Shown here one piece after another: positions 44,670 to 56,300 of a stretch of 64,000 nucleotides of DNA. A program made the position numbers and the translations under genes. The stretch comes from Allochromatium warmingii (GTDB lineage Bacteria > Pseudomonadota > Gammaproteobacteria > Chromatiales > Chromatiaceae), in the NCBI RefSeq assembly GCF_900107145.1, contig NZ_FNOW01000010.1, forward strand, positions 1 through 64,000, written 5' to 3'. The notes under the pieces are model-generated. The model was given only the letters and a program-made list of their open reading frames with translations, was not told where the DNA came from and made no database searches. Numbering within the stretch: the stretch's first letter is position 1; each line of letters starts with the position of its first letter.

Positions 44670-46058
44670 TTAGCGGATCCGTTCGAGCGCAATATGCGTC
44701 ATCGGAAGACCGACTAATCCGCTGGCGACGCTACTCGTGTGGGCATGGAATAACAGGGCATCGTGCGCCCAATGATGATGAATATGCTCGGCTTGCGTGC
44801 CTTCAGCAACGCCGATGTCAATGGCATAGTCGCCGCAGGGCAGAATCGGCATATCAAAGACGAAACGGGCTTCGGCGTGTTCACCAGCGGCCAGCCGGAG
44901 CGGATCGGCGGCGCGTGTCAGGTCGGTGTTATCACCAAACAGTAATTGTCCGAGACGATCTTTGACGAAAAAACCGACAATCAGGCGGCGGATATCGGTC
45001 AGCGCTGTAACTTCAATCACCAGTTGCACCGTGCTGCCGCCAATGACCCAACTCAGCGGCGCATCCTGCGCGTCGCGCAGTTCAACATGCACCGTCTTGG
45101 CTCCACCCGCGCCATAAGCGCGGGCGTCGGGTGAAAACGCAAACAGTTCGATGTCGTTACGATACGGGCTGTGATGGAGATAATCGAGCCGTTGATCGCG
45201 CTGCGGCAGGCGTGAACGCACGATTGGCATTGACGTCGGTGCCGGTGTGTTTTGGTCACTGACGCCGAGTTCACGGCGCTGTTGATCGGAGATATCAGCG
45301 AGATAACATTCACTTACCGTTTTGGCTGGCCCCTCTTGACGCACGCGCCCCTGTTCTAGCCAGATTGCCCGATTGCAGAGATTGAGAACGGCGCTGACAT
45401 CATGGCTGACGAACAGCAGACTGCCGGTTTCGCGGAACTCGCGCAGAAAGCGCATACATTTTTGGGCAAAAAATCCATCCCCAACGGCCAGCGCCTCGTC
45501 GATGATCAAAATATCCGCATCTACATGGGCGATGACGGCAAACGCCAAGCGCACAAACATGCCGCTCGAATAGGTTTTAACCGGCTGGTCGATAAACGCG
45601 CCGATGTCGGCAAAGGCCGCGATGCGATCAAACCGTGCATCGACTTCAGCGGGCGTCAGGCCGAGCACACCACCATTGAGATAGACATTCTCGCGCCCGG
45701 TGAACTCAGGGTTAAAACCGGCTCCGAGTTCGAGCAGCGCCGCGATGCGGCCGCGTGTTTCAACCGTACCCATGGTTGGGGTCAGGGTGCCGCAGAGAAT
45801 CTGCAACAGGGTCGATTTGCCCGAACCGTTGCGCCCGATCAGACCGAGGGTTTCACCACGTCGCAATTCAAGCGACACCTCACGCAGTGCCCAAAATTCG
45901 CGGTAGTAGCACGGTGGCGGGCGTCCTTGTAAACGTCGCAATCGCGCCATCAGCGGCTGTTTGAGCCGATCTTCGGGGCGGTCATAGACTTGATAACACT
46001 TACCGAGATCAGTGGCACGGATCATGCGATCAGCATGATGAGATGATTCAAACGACAT
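44670..46058 (-). CDS. wzt: Polysaccharide ABC transporter ATPase (Wzt type)
   Basis: ATP-binding subunit of an O-antigen/polysaccharide exporter, 462 residues. Nucleotide-binding domain: LIGRNGSGKSTLLQ (Walker A), YSSGMFVRLAFAV (signature variant), ILIIDEALAVGD (Walker B), VSHD (switch His). A C-terminal domain of about 170 residues (VHVELRDAQDAPLSWVIGGSTVQLVIEV...) matches the Wzt carbohydrate-binding module that recognises the modified glycan end. The start at 46058 overlaps wzm by 11 bp; an in-frame start at 46121 is rejected as it lies within wzm. The methyltransferase in the adjacent gene could supply the terminal modification (inference). Confidence 0.92.
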   Translation of the reverse strand: MSFESSHHADRMIRATDLGKCYQVYDRPEDRLKQPLMARLRRLQGRPPPCYYREFWALREVSLELRRGETLGLIGRNGSGKSTLLQILCGTLTPTMGTVETRGRIAALLELGAGFNPEFTGRENVYLNGGVLGLTPAEVDARFDRIAAFADIGAFIDQPVKTYSSGMFVRLAFAVIAHVDADILIIDEALAVGDGFFAQKCMRFLREFRETGSLLFVSHDVSAVLNLCNRAIWLEQGRVRQEGPAKTVSECYLADISDQQRRELGVSDQNTPAPTSMPIVRSRLPQRDQRLDYLHHSPYRNDIELFAFSPDARAYGAGGAKTVHVELRDAQDAPLSWVIGGSTVQLVIEVTALTDIRRLIVGFFVKDRLGQLLFGDNTDLTRAADPLRLAAGEHAEARFVFDMPILPCGDYAIDIGVAEGTQAEHIHHHWAHDALLFHAHTSSVASGLVGLPMTHIALERIR

Positions 46059-46878
46059 CAGCAAATCCTCGGCGCGTGCGCTGGAACCACCAAAATCCAC
46101 CCCAAGCGATAAGCAACCCAATCACGAGATAGAGCGCCAGCCCACCCCAGTGGGGCCAGTGCCCGAACAGCAGCACCTGTCGCCCTTGTTCGATCACGAA
46201 AGTGAGCGGATTGAGATAGAGCAGGGTACGTGCTGGTTCGGGCAGTGCCGAGAGCGGATAAAAGGTCGGCGAGAGAAAGAGCATCACGGTTGTCAGCAGG
46301 CCGATTGCCTGACCAATATCGCGTAAATAGACACCCACCGCCGCAAGAAACCACGCGCAGCCGATGATCACGAATACCAATGGCGCGACTACCAGCGGCA
46401 ACGCCAACGCGGTCAGTGACAGACTGTGCGTGAGCAGCAGTTGTCCGGCAAGCAGCACAGCAAGACTGATGCAAAAATGAAACAGCGCCGAGCCGAGCGC
46501 CACCCAGGGCAAGATTTCCAGCGGAAAGACAACGCGCTTGACATAGCTGACATTTTCCAGAATCAGGCGCGGAGCGCGATTGACGACATCGGCAAACAGT
46601 CCATGCACAATCAATCCAGCAAACAGCACCAGACTAAAGGCCGCATGACTGTCAGCAGCCGGGCCGTCCCAGCGTGCTTTGAACACCACAGAAAAGACAA
46701 AGCTGTAGACCAGCAGCAACAGCAGCGGGTGCAGTAGCGACCACGCCAGTCCGAGCAGTGAACCGCGATAACGGCCACTCACATCGCGTCGCGTCAGTTG
46801 CACAATCAGCGAGCGATGCTGCCAGAGGCTGGCAAGCAGGGTGCGGAGCGTTGTTGAATGGTAGTGATGGGGATTCAT
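46048..46878 (-). CDS. wzm: Polysaccharide ABC transporter permease (Wzm type)
   Basis: A 276-residue ABC-2 family permease with about six transmembrane helices. The N-terminal amphipathic region and RRDVSGRYRGSLLGLAWSLLHPLLLLLVYSFVF entrance segment are typical of O-antigen permeases, as are the LFADVVNRAPRLILENVSYVKRVVFPLEILP and SPTFYPLSALP segments. It heads the wzm-wzt-glycosyltransferase set (overlap of 11 bp with wzt). The 520-bp gap upstream separates it from the divergent surface-protein genes. Confidence 0.93.
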   Translation of the reverse strand: MNPHHYHSTTLRTLLASLWQHRSLIVQLTRRDVSGRYRGSLLGLAWSLLHPLLLLLVYSFVFSVVFKARWDGPAADSHAAFSLVLFAGLIVHGLFADVVNRAPRLILENVSYVKRVVFPLEILPWVALGSALFHFCISLAVLLAGQLLLTHSLSLTALALPLVVAPLVFVIIGCAWFLAAVGVYLRDIGQAIGLLTTVMLFLSPTFYPLSALPEPARTLLYLNPLTFVIEQGRQVLLFGHWPHWGGLALYLVIGLLIAWGGFWWFQRTRRGFADVV

Positions 46879-47400
46879 GCGGTTTGAGTTTAGGGCAGTC
46901 GAGAGTCGAGTCGAGGCGGATTCGGAACCGCATGGCAGTGACTTGGTATAATCAAGCAGCTGAGACCTGACAGTCTAACTGTAAGGTGCCAGCAGCGGCA
47001 ATCAGACGCATCGGTGTGCGTCTGTTTCAGAAATGCAACAAGCTCATTTTTGGTGCAAGCACGCAACAAATCGACCTTGATTCAGCACAACCAACTGGTT
47101 AATCTATCGACATTTAGCACGTAGAACGCATCCCTATGCAGATGCTGTTGCGCGACATCTGCAACACGGCGTTGATCGGTAAATCTGACTTTGGTTTAGT
47201 CGGTTGTGAAGTACTTGACTTGACTTTAAGTTGTTTGCGCTTGTGCGCAACCTCAGTTATTGGTAGCGTGCTTTGCTAAACGACTCTATCAGATAGGCCT
47301 GATAGATGGCTTTGATCTGTTTTATGCAAGACACCAACTGTGCTACCTGAGTCTTGAGCTTCTCCTCACCCACCCCCCTTGTCCTTGTAAGGATTGAAAC
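46879..47400. other. Long intergenic region between exporter and surface proteins
   Basis: No gene is supported in these 522 bp. Two small stems are visible: CAGACGCA/TGCGTCTG (47003-47010 and 47017-47024) and TTGCGC/GCGCAA (47235-47240 and 47245-47250). An AAGGA lies about 10 bp before the ATG at 47401. The divergent arrangement implies promoters for both directions and a long 5' leader for the surface protein. Confidence 0.55.
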
Positions 47401-49281
47401 ATGGCTACTTCTTTGGCTTTTGACCTGTTTTATTACCTTGACCAGCGCAGCGATGTACTGTTCTACATGGCTGAGAACAAGTTGGAGCCAGATTTCGCGC
47501 TCTGGCACTTTAACAACTATGGCTGGCGCGAGGGAACCAATCCGAACGCTTCGTTCGATGTTAAGACTTATCTTGACACGTATCCTGATATTAAAGATGC
47601 AGACGTTAACCCCTTCCAGCATTTTTGGGACTATGGTGCTGCTGAAGGACGTAACCCAAACGCTGAGTTCCTCGAACAAAATATCGGAGCTAATTTCGAT
47701 GCTGAGACTTATCTAGCAGCAAATCCTGATGTGAAAGCAGCTGTTAATGCCGGTACGATGCTGACTGCTTATCAGCATTATGTGTTATATGGTCAGTTTG
47801 AGGGGCGTGAAGGGCGTGTATTCGATGCTGAAAGCTATCTGGATGAGAATCCTGATGTTGCAGCGGCAGTCAATGCAGGCACGATGACGGCATATCAGCA
47901 TTATGTGCTGTATGGTCAAGCAGAGGGACGTGAAGGTCAGTTCAATGTTATCGGTGAAGAAATCGGCAACGCGCCTGTCGTGACTGACGCTGAGTTTGAT
48001 TTGGCACTCGGTGACCAAACTGTTGGTCAGGTGGTCGTCACGGATGCAGACGGCAACGACACGATCACGGCGCTGGACATTGTGGCTGGCAATACTGACC
48101 GTGACAACGACGGGACTTTACCGTTTGCAATTGCCACCAATGGCGACTTAACGGTTACTGACCCAGACGATGTTGTGGCAGGTAGCACGGTTGAGCTGAC
48201 AGTTCGGGCGACTGATAATACGGATCTAAAGGGTGAAGGCACCGTCACGGTGAATGTTGCCGCCACTCCTGCGGCCAATGTTGTTGACTTCGATGCGACC
48301 CCTAATGCAACGGCAACGAGCGGTGTTGATATTTTTGTCTACGACTATACCAGTGTCAGTGGGCGTGCTGTCGGTTTAGATGGTTTGGTGAGTGTTGCCG
48401 GTTTCGATGCCGAGCAGGACATCATCCGCTTGGTCGATGAAGCCGGTACCATCACTGATTTGGCTGGGATACAGGCATTAGGTGGTTTGGTGGTTACATC
48501 AGATCCCTTTGAAAAGCAAACAACGCTTGACTTTGATCCGAACGCAGGTAGCGCACAGGTCATTACCCTAACTGGCATCGAACACACGCTAGAGGATTTA
48601 AACTTTCAGTTTGCTGGCAGTAGCAGTAACAGCCAGCCCATCGTCGCTGATGCGGAATTTGATCTGAATCTTGGTAGTCAAGCTGTTGGTCGAGTTGTGG
48701 TCTCAGACGCAGATGGCAACAACACTATCACGTCACTGCAAATTATCGCGGGCAATACGGACAGCGACAGCGACGGTAATTTACCATTTGCGATTGCAGT
48801 GGATGGCAGTTTAACGGTCAACGATCAAGGCGATCTGAGTGCAGGCAGCACAGTTGAGTTGACCGTTCAGGCAACTGATAATACGGGTTTGAAGGGTGAG
48901 GGCGCTGTGACAGTCAATGTCACTGGTGCAGCGGCTGCAAACATCGTTGACTTTGATACAACGCCTAACGCAACGGCAACGAGTGGTGTTGATATTTTCG
49001 TCTATGATTATACGAGCGCCAGTGGGCGTGCTGTCGGTCAAGACGGAAGTGTGACTGTGACCGGATTCGACGCGACACAGGATAGCATTCGCTTAGTAGA
49101 CGCGGCTGGCACGATCACGGACTTGACCGGGCTACAAGCATTAGGTGGTTTTGTGGTCGCACCAGATCCATTTGGCAATCAAACCACACTGGATTTCGAT
49201 CCGAACGCAGGTGCGGCACAAGTCATTACCCTAGTTGGCGTCCAACACGCGGTAGCAGATTTGAGCCTTGCGTTCGCCTAA
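47401..49281 (+). CDS. Modular surface protein with PDV-type N-terminal repeats
   Basis: A 626-residue, Cys-free acidic protein. Residues about 1-185 hold four degenerate repeats of the F-D-x-x-x-Y-L-x-x-x-P-D-V/I...H-Y-x-x-Y-G-x-x-E-G-R type seen in many secreted proteins. Two tandem modules of about 220 residues follow: each has a cadherin-like half (DAEFDL.LG...ADGN.TIT) and a second half with GVDIFVYDYTS, DFDPNAG and AQVITL segments. No signal peptide is present and the C-terminus is short and hydrophobic-acidic, so type I secretion is likely. No T1SS genes lie in the window. Confidence 0.8.
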   Translation: MATSLAFDLFYYLDQRSDVLFYMAENKLEPDFALWHFNNYGWREGTNPNASFDVKTYLDTYPDIKDADVNPFQHFWDYGAAEGRNPNAEFLEQNIGANFDAETYLAANPDVKAAVNAGTMLTAYQHYVLYGQFEGREGRVFDAESYLDENPDVAAAVNAGTMTAYQHYVLYGQAEGREGQFNVIGEEIGNAPVVTDAEFDLALGDQTVGQVVVTDADGNDTITALDIVAGNTDRDNDGTLPFAIATNGDLTVTDPDDVVAGSTVELTVRATDNTDLKGEGTVTVNVAATPAANVVDFDATPNATATSGVDIFVYDYTSVSGRAVGLDGLVSVAGFDAEQDIIRLVDEAGTITDLAGIQALGGLVVTSDPFEKQTTLDFDPNAGSAQVITLTGIEHTLEDLNFQFAGSSSNSQPIVADAEFDLNLGSQAVGRVVVSDADGNNTITSLQIIAGNTDSDSDGNLPFAIAVDGSLTVNDQGDLSAGSTVELTVQATDNTGLKGEGAVTVNVTGAAAANIVDFDTTPNATATSGVDIFVYDYTSASGRAVGQDGSVTVTGFDATQDSIRLVDAAGTITDLTGLQALGGFVVAPDPFGNQTTLDFDPNAGAAQVITLVGVQHAVADLSLAFA

Positions 49282-49292
49282 GTTGTGCCAAA

Positions 49293-49319
49293 ATGGCCGG
49301 AGTGAAATGCTCCGGCCAT
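49293..49319 (+). terminator. Hairpin after the 626-residue surface protein
   Basis: ATGGCCGGAG and CTCCGGCCAT form a perfect 10-bp stem around TGAAATG. The following sequence has only scattered T, so termination may be partial and allow read-through to the next gene. Confidence 0.6.
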
Positions 49320-49404
49320 AATGAGTTTGAAAAATTTAGGTTCTGTACAGATTAGGATGCTGCCTACTCAGTACAGCCTATGTGAATTTAACGAGGACTA
49401 ATGT

Positions 49405-50205
49405 ATGGCCATTGCAGCCTATGGTTCGGGCAACGATAACATCGTCGCAAGCTCCAGTTATGACACCTATACTGGAGGTGGTGGTGACGATTTTTATTAT
49501 ATCGGCGAGGGATTAGCGCCCGGAAATTATACTTTTCGTGATGGCGAGGGAACCAATACCATTGTATTAGCTGATGGCGTATCAATCGAAAGCTCTATCT
49601 TCGTTCAAGGTGGTGCGCGTATTACGCTATCGGACGGTAATACATTTAATATTACTGGCGATATTAGCCATTGGCAGTTTGCCTTTGGTGGTAACATTCT
49701 GGCAGCCGATCCGAAAGCTGGTGCTTCAGTGCTGAATTTCACTGATGCCGCTGAGGAACTCGGAGTTACATTACCGCTCGGAAACGATCTGAATGCTCCA
49801 GCCGCGCACGGCGGTTCTGGTACAGTTAGCGCCAATGGTTTCACTGGAGAAACGACTGAAAACATTGTTGATTTGACGCTAGTTCCAGAAGCTGTCGCAA
49901 CGAATGGTGCCGATATTTTCGTTTATGAATACAGCTCTGCCACTGATCGTGCGATTGGCGAAGATGGCGAAGTCAGTATTGTTGGTTTTGATGCAGCACA
50001 TGACAGCATTCGCCTAGTCGATACAGCGGGCAAGATCACTGATATCGAAGGATTAGCGACATTAGGTGGTTTTGTCGTGGCACCTGATCCATTTAATAAT
50101 GCAACCCTGCTTGATTTCGATCCTAAGGCTAATGAAGCGCAAGTTATCGAGCTATTAGGTGTGCAATTGACGCAGAGCGAGATCACATTCGACTGTGTTG
50201 TTTGA
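49405..50205 (+). CDS. Small modular surface protein (hybrid of its neighbours)
   Basis: A 266-residue protein. Its first 95 residues (GSGNDNIVASSSYDTYTGGGGDDFYYIG...ISHWQFAFGGN) match the N-terminus of the giant protein at 50354, while residues about 155-266 (NGADIFVYEYSSATDRAIG...LDFDPKANEAQVIELLGV) match the second-half module found twice in the protein at 47401. It is thus built from both neighbours. It has GGxGxD-type Ca-binding-like turns and no signal peptide. GAGG lies about 10 bp upstream of the ATG. Probably secreted by the same route. Confidence 0.78.
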   Translation: MAIAAYGSGNDNIVASSSYDTYTGGGGDDFYYIGEGLAPGNYTFRDGEGTNTIVLADGVSIESSIFVQGGARITLSDGNTFNITGDISHWQFAFGGNILAADPKAGASVLNFTDAAEELGVTLPLGNDLNAPAAHGGSGTVSANGFTGETTENIVDLTLVPEAVATNGADIFVYEYSSATDRAIGEDGEVSIVGFDAAHDSIRLVDTAGKITDIEGLATLGGFVVAPDPFNNATLLDFDPKANEAQVIELLGVQLTQSEITFDCVV

Positions 50206-50222
50206 ACGCATAACATTTAGTC

Positions 50223-50267
50223 AACGATGCCAGAAACGACAAGCGTTTTTGGTATCGTTTCTGTTTT
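50223..50267 (+). terminator. Rho-independent terminator between surface protein genes
   Basis: AACGATGCCAGAAACG (50223-50238) pairs over 16 bp, including two G-U pairs, with CGTTTTTGGTATCGTT (50244-50259) around ACAAG, then TCTGTTTT. An alternative stem CAGAAACGA/TCGTTTCTG also ends in TTTT. Confidence 0.75.
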
Positions 50268-50353
50268 ACTTGCGCCATATATAGCGTAAGCGGTTATTCC
50301 ACAATTCTTCACTTTTCCTCACCCCCTACAATCTCCCTGAAGAGGATCCTGAC

Positions 50354-53300
50354 ATGACTACTGCAGCATTTGGTATTGGCAACGACGTTATCACTGCAAC
50401 CTCTAGCTATGACACCTACACCGGTGGCGGCGGCAGTGATCGCTATTTGATCAGCAATGATCTGGAAGTCGGTTCCTATACGTTCCGCGATTCTGAAGGT
50501 GAGAATTCCATTTTCTTTGAAGCTGGTACAGTCATTGACTCGACGATTTTTACTGCTACTGGTGCCAAGCTGCGTCTGAGCAATGGGACTGAGATCACGG
50601 TGATCGGCGATGTGTCGAAGTGGTCTTTTGTCTTTGGCGGTAATTTCACTAACGGCAGCACCGATCAAGCGACGGTGATGAGCTATGCGGAGATGGCCGC
50701 CGCGTTTGGGGTTCAAGATGTAGCGACTGTCACGAATCCTGACAGTGCGGATGCGCAGGGAATCGGTGGCACGACAACGAATTTGGGCATTCAGCCGAAT
50801 GATGCCAGTTCGATTTTCACGCTCACTGAATTGCGTCAGGAGCTGCCGGATAGCATTCCCACTCAGGTGATGAACTACTGGGGTGATCCTGAAACCGGCG
50901 AAGGTGTTCCGGTTGCGTTGCTGTGGGGAGCGATCAACGATTATTTGTCCGATGCTGATGATATAAAAGATAACCTTTTTGACATTAATGACAGTTTGTC
51001 AGAAATTCGACTGATTACGCTTGCTGGCTTTGGGCCGAATGATACAACTAATCGAGATGATAATGTTGCTAAAGACGGCGATTACACAGGCGACTATCAG
51101 ATCAATGTAACGTTGTCTGATGGCACAATTAATCAGGCTATCGTCACGCTGACTCAAGCGCAGTTTGAGTACTTGAACGGCCTGTTGTTTGATGCGGATG
51201 GCAATAGCCGTATCTTTGAGAAAGAAGTCGTTTATCAAGTTCAGGCGCGGGATAGCGACGGCAATTTAATGTTCGATGTTAACGGGGATGAAATCCTCGT
51301 TGATGCGGTAGTCGAAGGTGGCTACATCGAATATCCCGTCATTCTCACAACATCTCAGAACAACGGCGGTACCGAAGAGCCTGGCTATACTGGCAGCACG
51401 AATGACACCATTGTTGCCGCACGTTTGGAATTGCTGCACGGTGCCTACATTGACGGCGGCGCAGGTATCAATACGCTGGAAATTGATGCTAAGGGTTATT
51501 TTGCACAGCCTAAGGCGTTGCTGAATATTCAGCATATTACGGTGCAAAATCTGCCGAATGTTTATACGTATACGAACAAGGAAGGTGAAAACGCAGACAT
51601 TGGTGATAACGAAAACATCAATGGCTATCCTGATGTTGCGGAAACTAATCCTGGTTCGCCCAATTCGATTCTCGATCTGTCGCGTGCTGTCGATATTGAG
51701 ACGCTGACGGTTACTGAAGGCAATTTCGAAGGTTTAACAGCTCAGGCAGCGTCTGGCACACTGACGATTGCTGGTATCCGTAATGGTGTTACTACCACTC
51801 TGGATGGTGGTTTTCAGCACGACGTTACGTTGCATTACAGCAGCGTCAGTGATGCAGCGGGCACCAATCTGGTGTTCCATAACCTGAGCATGGGCGATGC
51901 GCTGAATGACCAGACCGACCCGGTTCTGAGCGTCGCGCATAACGCTGAAACCCTGAATATTCACTCCAGTGGTGCAGGCAACTTTCTGCACATGGGAAAT
52001 CTGGGTGGTCAGTTAAGCACCCTGAATATCACAGGCGAAGCGCATCTGTTCATCAAGGGGGATCTGAACGCCTCATTCCACAATGATAATCCCGTTGTTA
52101 TTGATGCGTCTGAGAACAGCGGCGGCGTTAATCTGAATCTGACTGATTCGCAGAACGTCACTTTTGTTGGTTCGCAAGCTAACGACCGATTCAGCGTCAC
52201 CACCAGCGAATCAGATACAAACCCCTTCAATGACGAAACCGTCCTTATTGAAGGCGGCGCGGGCAATAATTATTACGAAGTTATTGGGGCTGACAAGGTT
52301 ACTATCACAAATGGTGATGGCAACAATAACTACGAAATTCTGCGCGATGGCGGTACTTCGACCGATCTGCTGACCATCACCACTGGTAATGGTGATAATC
52401 ACTTTGAGATTGATCAGGTTGCTACGGCAGTTCTGACGGCAGGCAATGGTGACAATCGCTTCGATATCACCTCCAACAATTCCTACGATTATCTGGTTGA
52501 TGATAGCGTAGAGTTCAAGAGTGATATCACGATCACGGTAGGTGATGGTGAAAACAGCTTCGATATCGCTGCTGACGCTAACATTGGTACTGTTCATGTC
52601 ACGGCAGGCAATGGTGGCAATGCGATCAATATCGAAGCCGCTACGATCAATGTGACGACCGGCACCGGCGCGGATGATATTCGCGTTGAAGGACGTGACA
52701 TCACGATCAATGCAGGCGGCAGCGGTAACAACATTACGCTGGTTGGAACGGATGACGATTATACGAATGACATTTCGGAAGACAGCGGCGCACTGATTAA
52801 GATCAATGCTGGTACTGATTCAGTTATCAATCTGGGCAGTGGTACTGATCCGCAGCAGGCGGCTAATGATGATTTCCCAGGCGTGGGTGCGGTCATCGCT
52901 AAGGAAGGTTCCAGCATCACCGGCGAGAACCTCACGCTGGTTGTCGATACCATCGCTGATCTGCGTGCAGCGACTCTGGAAGGCATCACGGCTATCGTTT
53001 TAGATGACGATGCTGTTGCTTATGAAAAGAGTGATTCAGCTAACGCAGAAAATGGTGATCGTGCGCTTCTGACTCTCACTGACCAACAGCTTGGCAACCT
53101 GCTGGCTGATGGTGTCACGGTCAGTGTCGAAGGCAGTATCTTCCACACCAGCGCCCATATTAAGGTCATCGTCACTCAGGATCTGGATCTCACGTCGGCT
53201 GATTGGGCGGCGCTGCTGGCCGATCTGCCCGCAAGTGTTGATCTGATGTTCGAGATCAACGATACCGCCCAGCTCACCATCAGTGCGCAACAACTGCACA

Positions 53301-56300
53301 CGAAGGTTGCACCGAACGGGATTAGCATCACCAATGATGGCAACACTGACCAGCTTGCTGGCAAGGTGCTGATTACCGATGCGGGCTTGGACTTCGATCC
53401 GTTCAATACTAACGATCAAGTCCGTACCACCATCGATAGCCGTGAATATATCGGCGGTTCGCTGGCGACGGGTGAGTTCGGCTTTACCCAAGCCAATGCT
53501 GATTTGACTGACGGCATCCAGCGCGATGAATGGGGCTATAACGTCCTCGTTGATCGCACGATGAACGGCTACAACCGTCCAGCCGATGCACCGTCCTACA
53601 GCCGCTTGGTCATCAATACTGACGATCAAGATGGTGTTTTAACGCCCTTCAGCACGATTGAAACCTTCCTGCGAATCGTGGGTGAAGCCGATATGGCCTT
53701 CACGCCGGTCGAAGGTGGTATCGATGATTGGGGTCGTCCGGTCGAGGGTGGATCTGCTATCGCCCTGGGTATCGACAACGGCGAGCCGACCAACACCTAC
53801 ATGGTGGATTTCTCCGACGCAACTGGTGCTATCACTAACCTGACGCTGGCCAACTTCGAAAAGGCCGACGCCATCTACGGCAATGGCACCACCGAAGCCA
53901 AAGCGCGTGTGAATGTCGAGTTAGGCGGCGATGTAGCTACGGACGAACAAGGTTTGGTCTCCAAAGGCGTGCAGACCTATGTAGTCACTCAAATCAACGA
54001 TACCCGTGATGATGACGGTGATGCAGATACTACTACTGCCACCTTCTACACCTGCGCCACGACGCAAGACCTCGAAACTCTGGGCTTGCAGGGCAACTAC
54101 GATAAGACCATTACCTTTGCTAACACCGAACAGGGTGTCAACTTCCTGATGGAAGTGGAGTACAGCAAGGCTTATGGCTATGCGGTCGGTAGCTTGGTCG
54201 GTAAGTTTGCCCGTGACGGTGCGGATGCGGTTGTCAACATTGTTGCTGATGAAAATGCTCCAGCCTCCGCAGAGCAAAAAGTTGCCGGTATTGAACTGAC
54301 CAATGCCACCAGCGCCACCATCAATGTGACCGGTGGTGACATTACTATCGAAGCTCTAAGCGGTTCGGTAGCAGACTATGTCTTCGTCGCAGAAGCCAGT
54401 AGCATTACGCTGGATTCTGACTTTGAACTTGCGCTGCCTGGTTTAAGCAGCATCGACGCTTCTGCCGTTGCCGCTGATTTCACCGCAACCTTGACTGGCG
54501 CAGCGGACGGTGCTGGCTTCGACTTCACCGCCAGTGCTGGCATCACCACGCTAACTCTGGACACTGTGACCGCTGGTCATCACTCCAGCTTCACAGCGGT
54601 AGATACTGCAACCTTCAAGCTGATCGTTGCGGAAGGCACGACCGATCTGTCTGCTGCCACTTTGACGGGCGTGGATAGCGTGGCCCTGAAGGATAAGGCC
54701 GTTGTCGCCCTGTCTCAGGCGCAAGTGAATGCGATTGGTCAGGTCAATATCACTCTGGCTCATCCGGGCGTTGATGGTGCCGTCCATGTCACCGATCTTG
54801 GCGCTCAAGCCTTCGATTCCACTGCGTTTGGCGATGGTGTGGCGGTGGAAATCACTATGGCAGAGGAGGGAACCTCGGTTCTCGATTCTACGACCGACCT
54901 TTCTAATGTCCGCGCCTTCGACATGAACGGTGCAAACGTCACTATGACCGCTGCCCAACTAATTCAGTTGGCTACCAGCTTGGCGGCCACTGGTGATATG
55001 AATGCTTTTATCAGCGACCTTGACGGCGCGGTTCTGAACATCACCGACGTTACTCAGGCCCATGCAGATTGGAGCATTGAGTTCAATGGTCAGGTGTTTA
55101 ACTTCAGTGATCTATTAGTTTACTTCTCGACGTACGACGGCTTAGCGGGCACCCTGACCTTAGCCGAGAGTGTCAATCTGTCTGCTGGTGCAACCTTTGG
55201 TGCCCTGAACTTCGATGTAGTCATGGGCGATAACCTGACCTTAGGCATCGCCACGCAGGTGCAAGCCGACGGTCTGGTTGTCAATGGCGGTGTTGGTTCC
55301 ACCATTGATCTGCTGTTCAGCGGTCTGGATAACACAGACGCGGATCATATCGACGCCTCTGGCTACAGTGTTGCCACGTTGCGCTTCCTTGCCAGCTTGC
55401 TGACCCCTGAAGAAAGCAACATCGACAGCATCTTCCGCCAACTGCCGGAAACTGTGGTTAAGTCTATCTACAACAACGGTGTTGATTTGGTAGACCAGAC
55501 TGTCACCGTAGAAGCTGGCACCTTCACTCAGGGCTTCATCCTAGATCACCTGACCCAGGCCAACATTGAGCTGGAAGATGTCACCATCAATCTTAATGGT
55601 GGCACCAACGTTAATGGCAATATTTCCCTGATGGTTACGGATAAAGAGGATGGCTCCATCCAGACCTACCTCAAGACGCTGACCATCAACTCCACTGGTA
55701 CTGAGCCGAATCCGCAGAATGGTAATACAGCCAACATCATCACCGGTAATCTAACCAGCCAGGGCATTGATGGGGTAACGAATGACAACGCCCTGCTGGA
55801 TATCACCATCAACGCCGGGCAAGCACTGCAATTGGGCGGCATTGTTTTTGAATCGGTCGTCAACACCAATGAGGTGGCTCAACTCACCGTCACCGGCACT
55901 GCCAACGTGCGCATCGGTGAGCTGGACACCCAAGACGACGATGTTGATGGTCTGAACGTCGTCAACACCGGCACCGGCACGCTGACGGTCGGGATCGACG
56001 CGGGCAAGATCGATGCGGCTGATGACCTGAGCTTCACCGGCACTGGCCCCATCGTGCTCAGCATCGCGAGTAACGTTGATCTGAGCGATGACATCCTCAC
56101 GGCTGTCACGCGCATCAATCTGGAAGCTGGTGCAGAACTGACCCTGACGATGGCTCAGGCCGACGCCATTGGTGCGGCTGACTTCACCATTGCGGCTGGC
56201 AATAACGCTACCCTGAACCTGAAGGGCTTGAACGACGAACCCTTCGCCGTGGCCAACTACGCGGATGGCATCGTCATTGGATCGCTGACCATCGCCAACC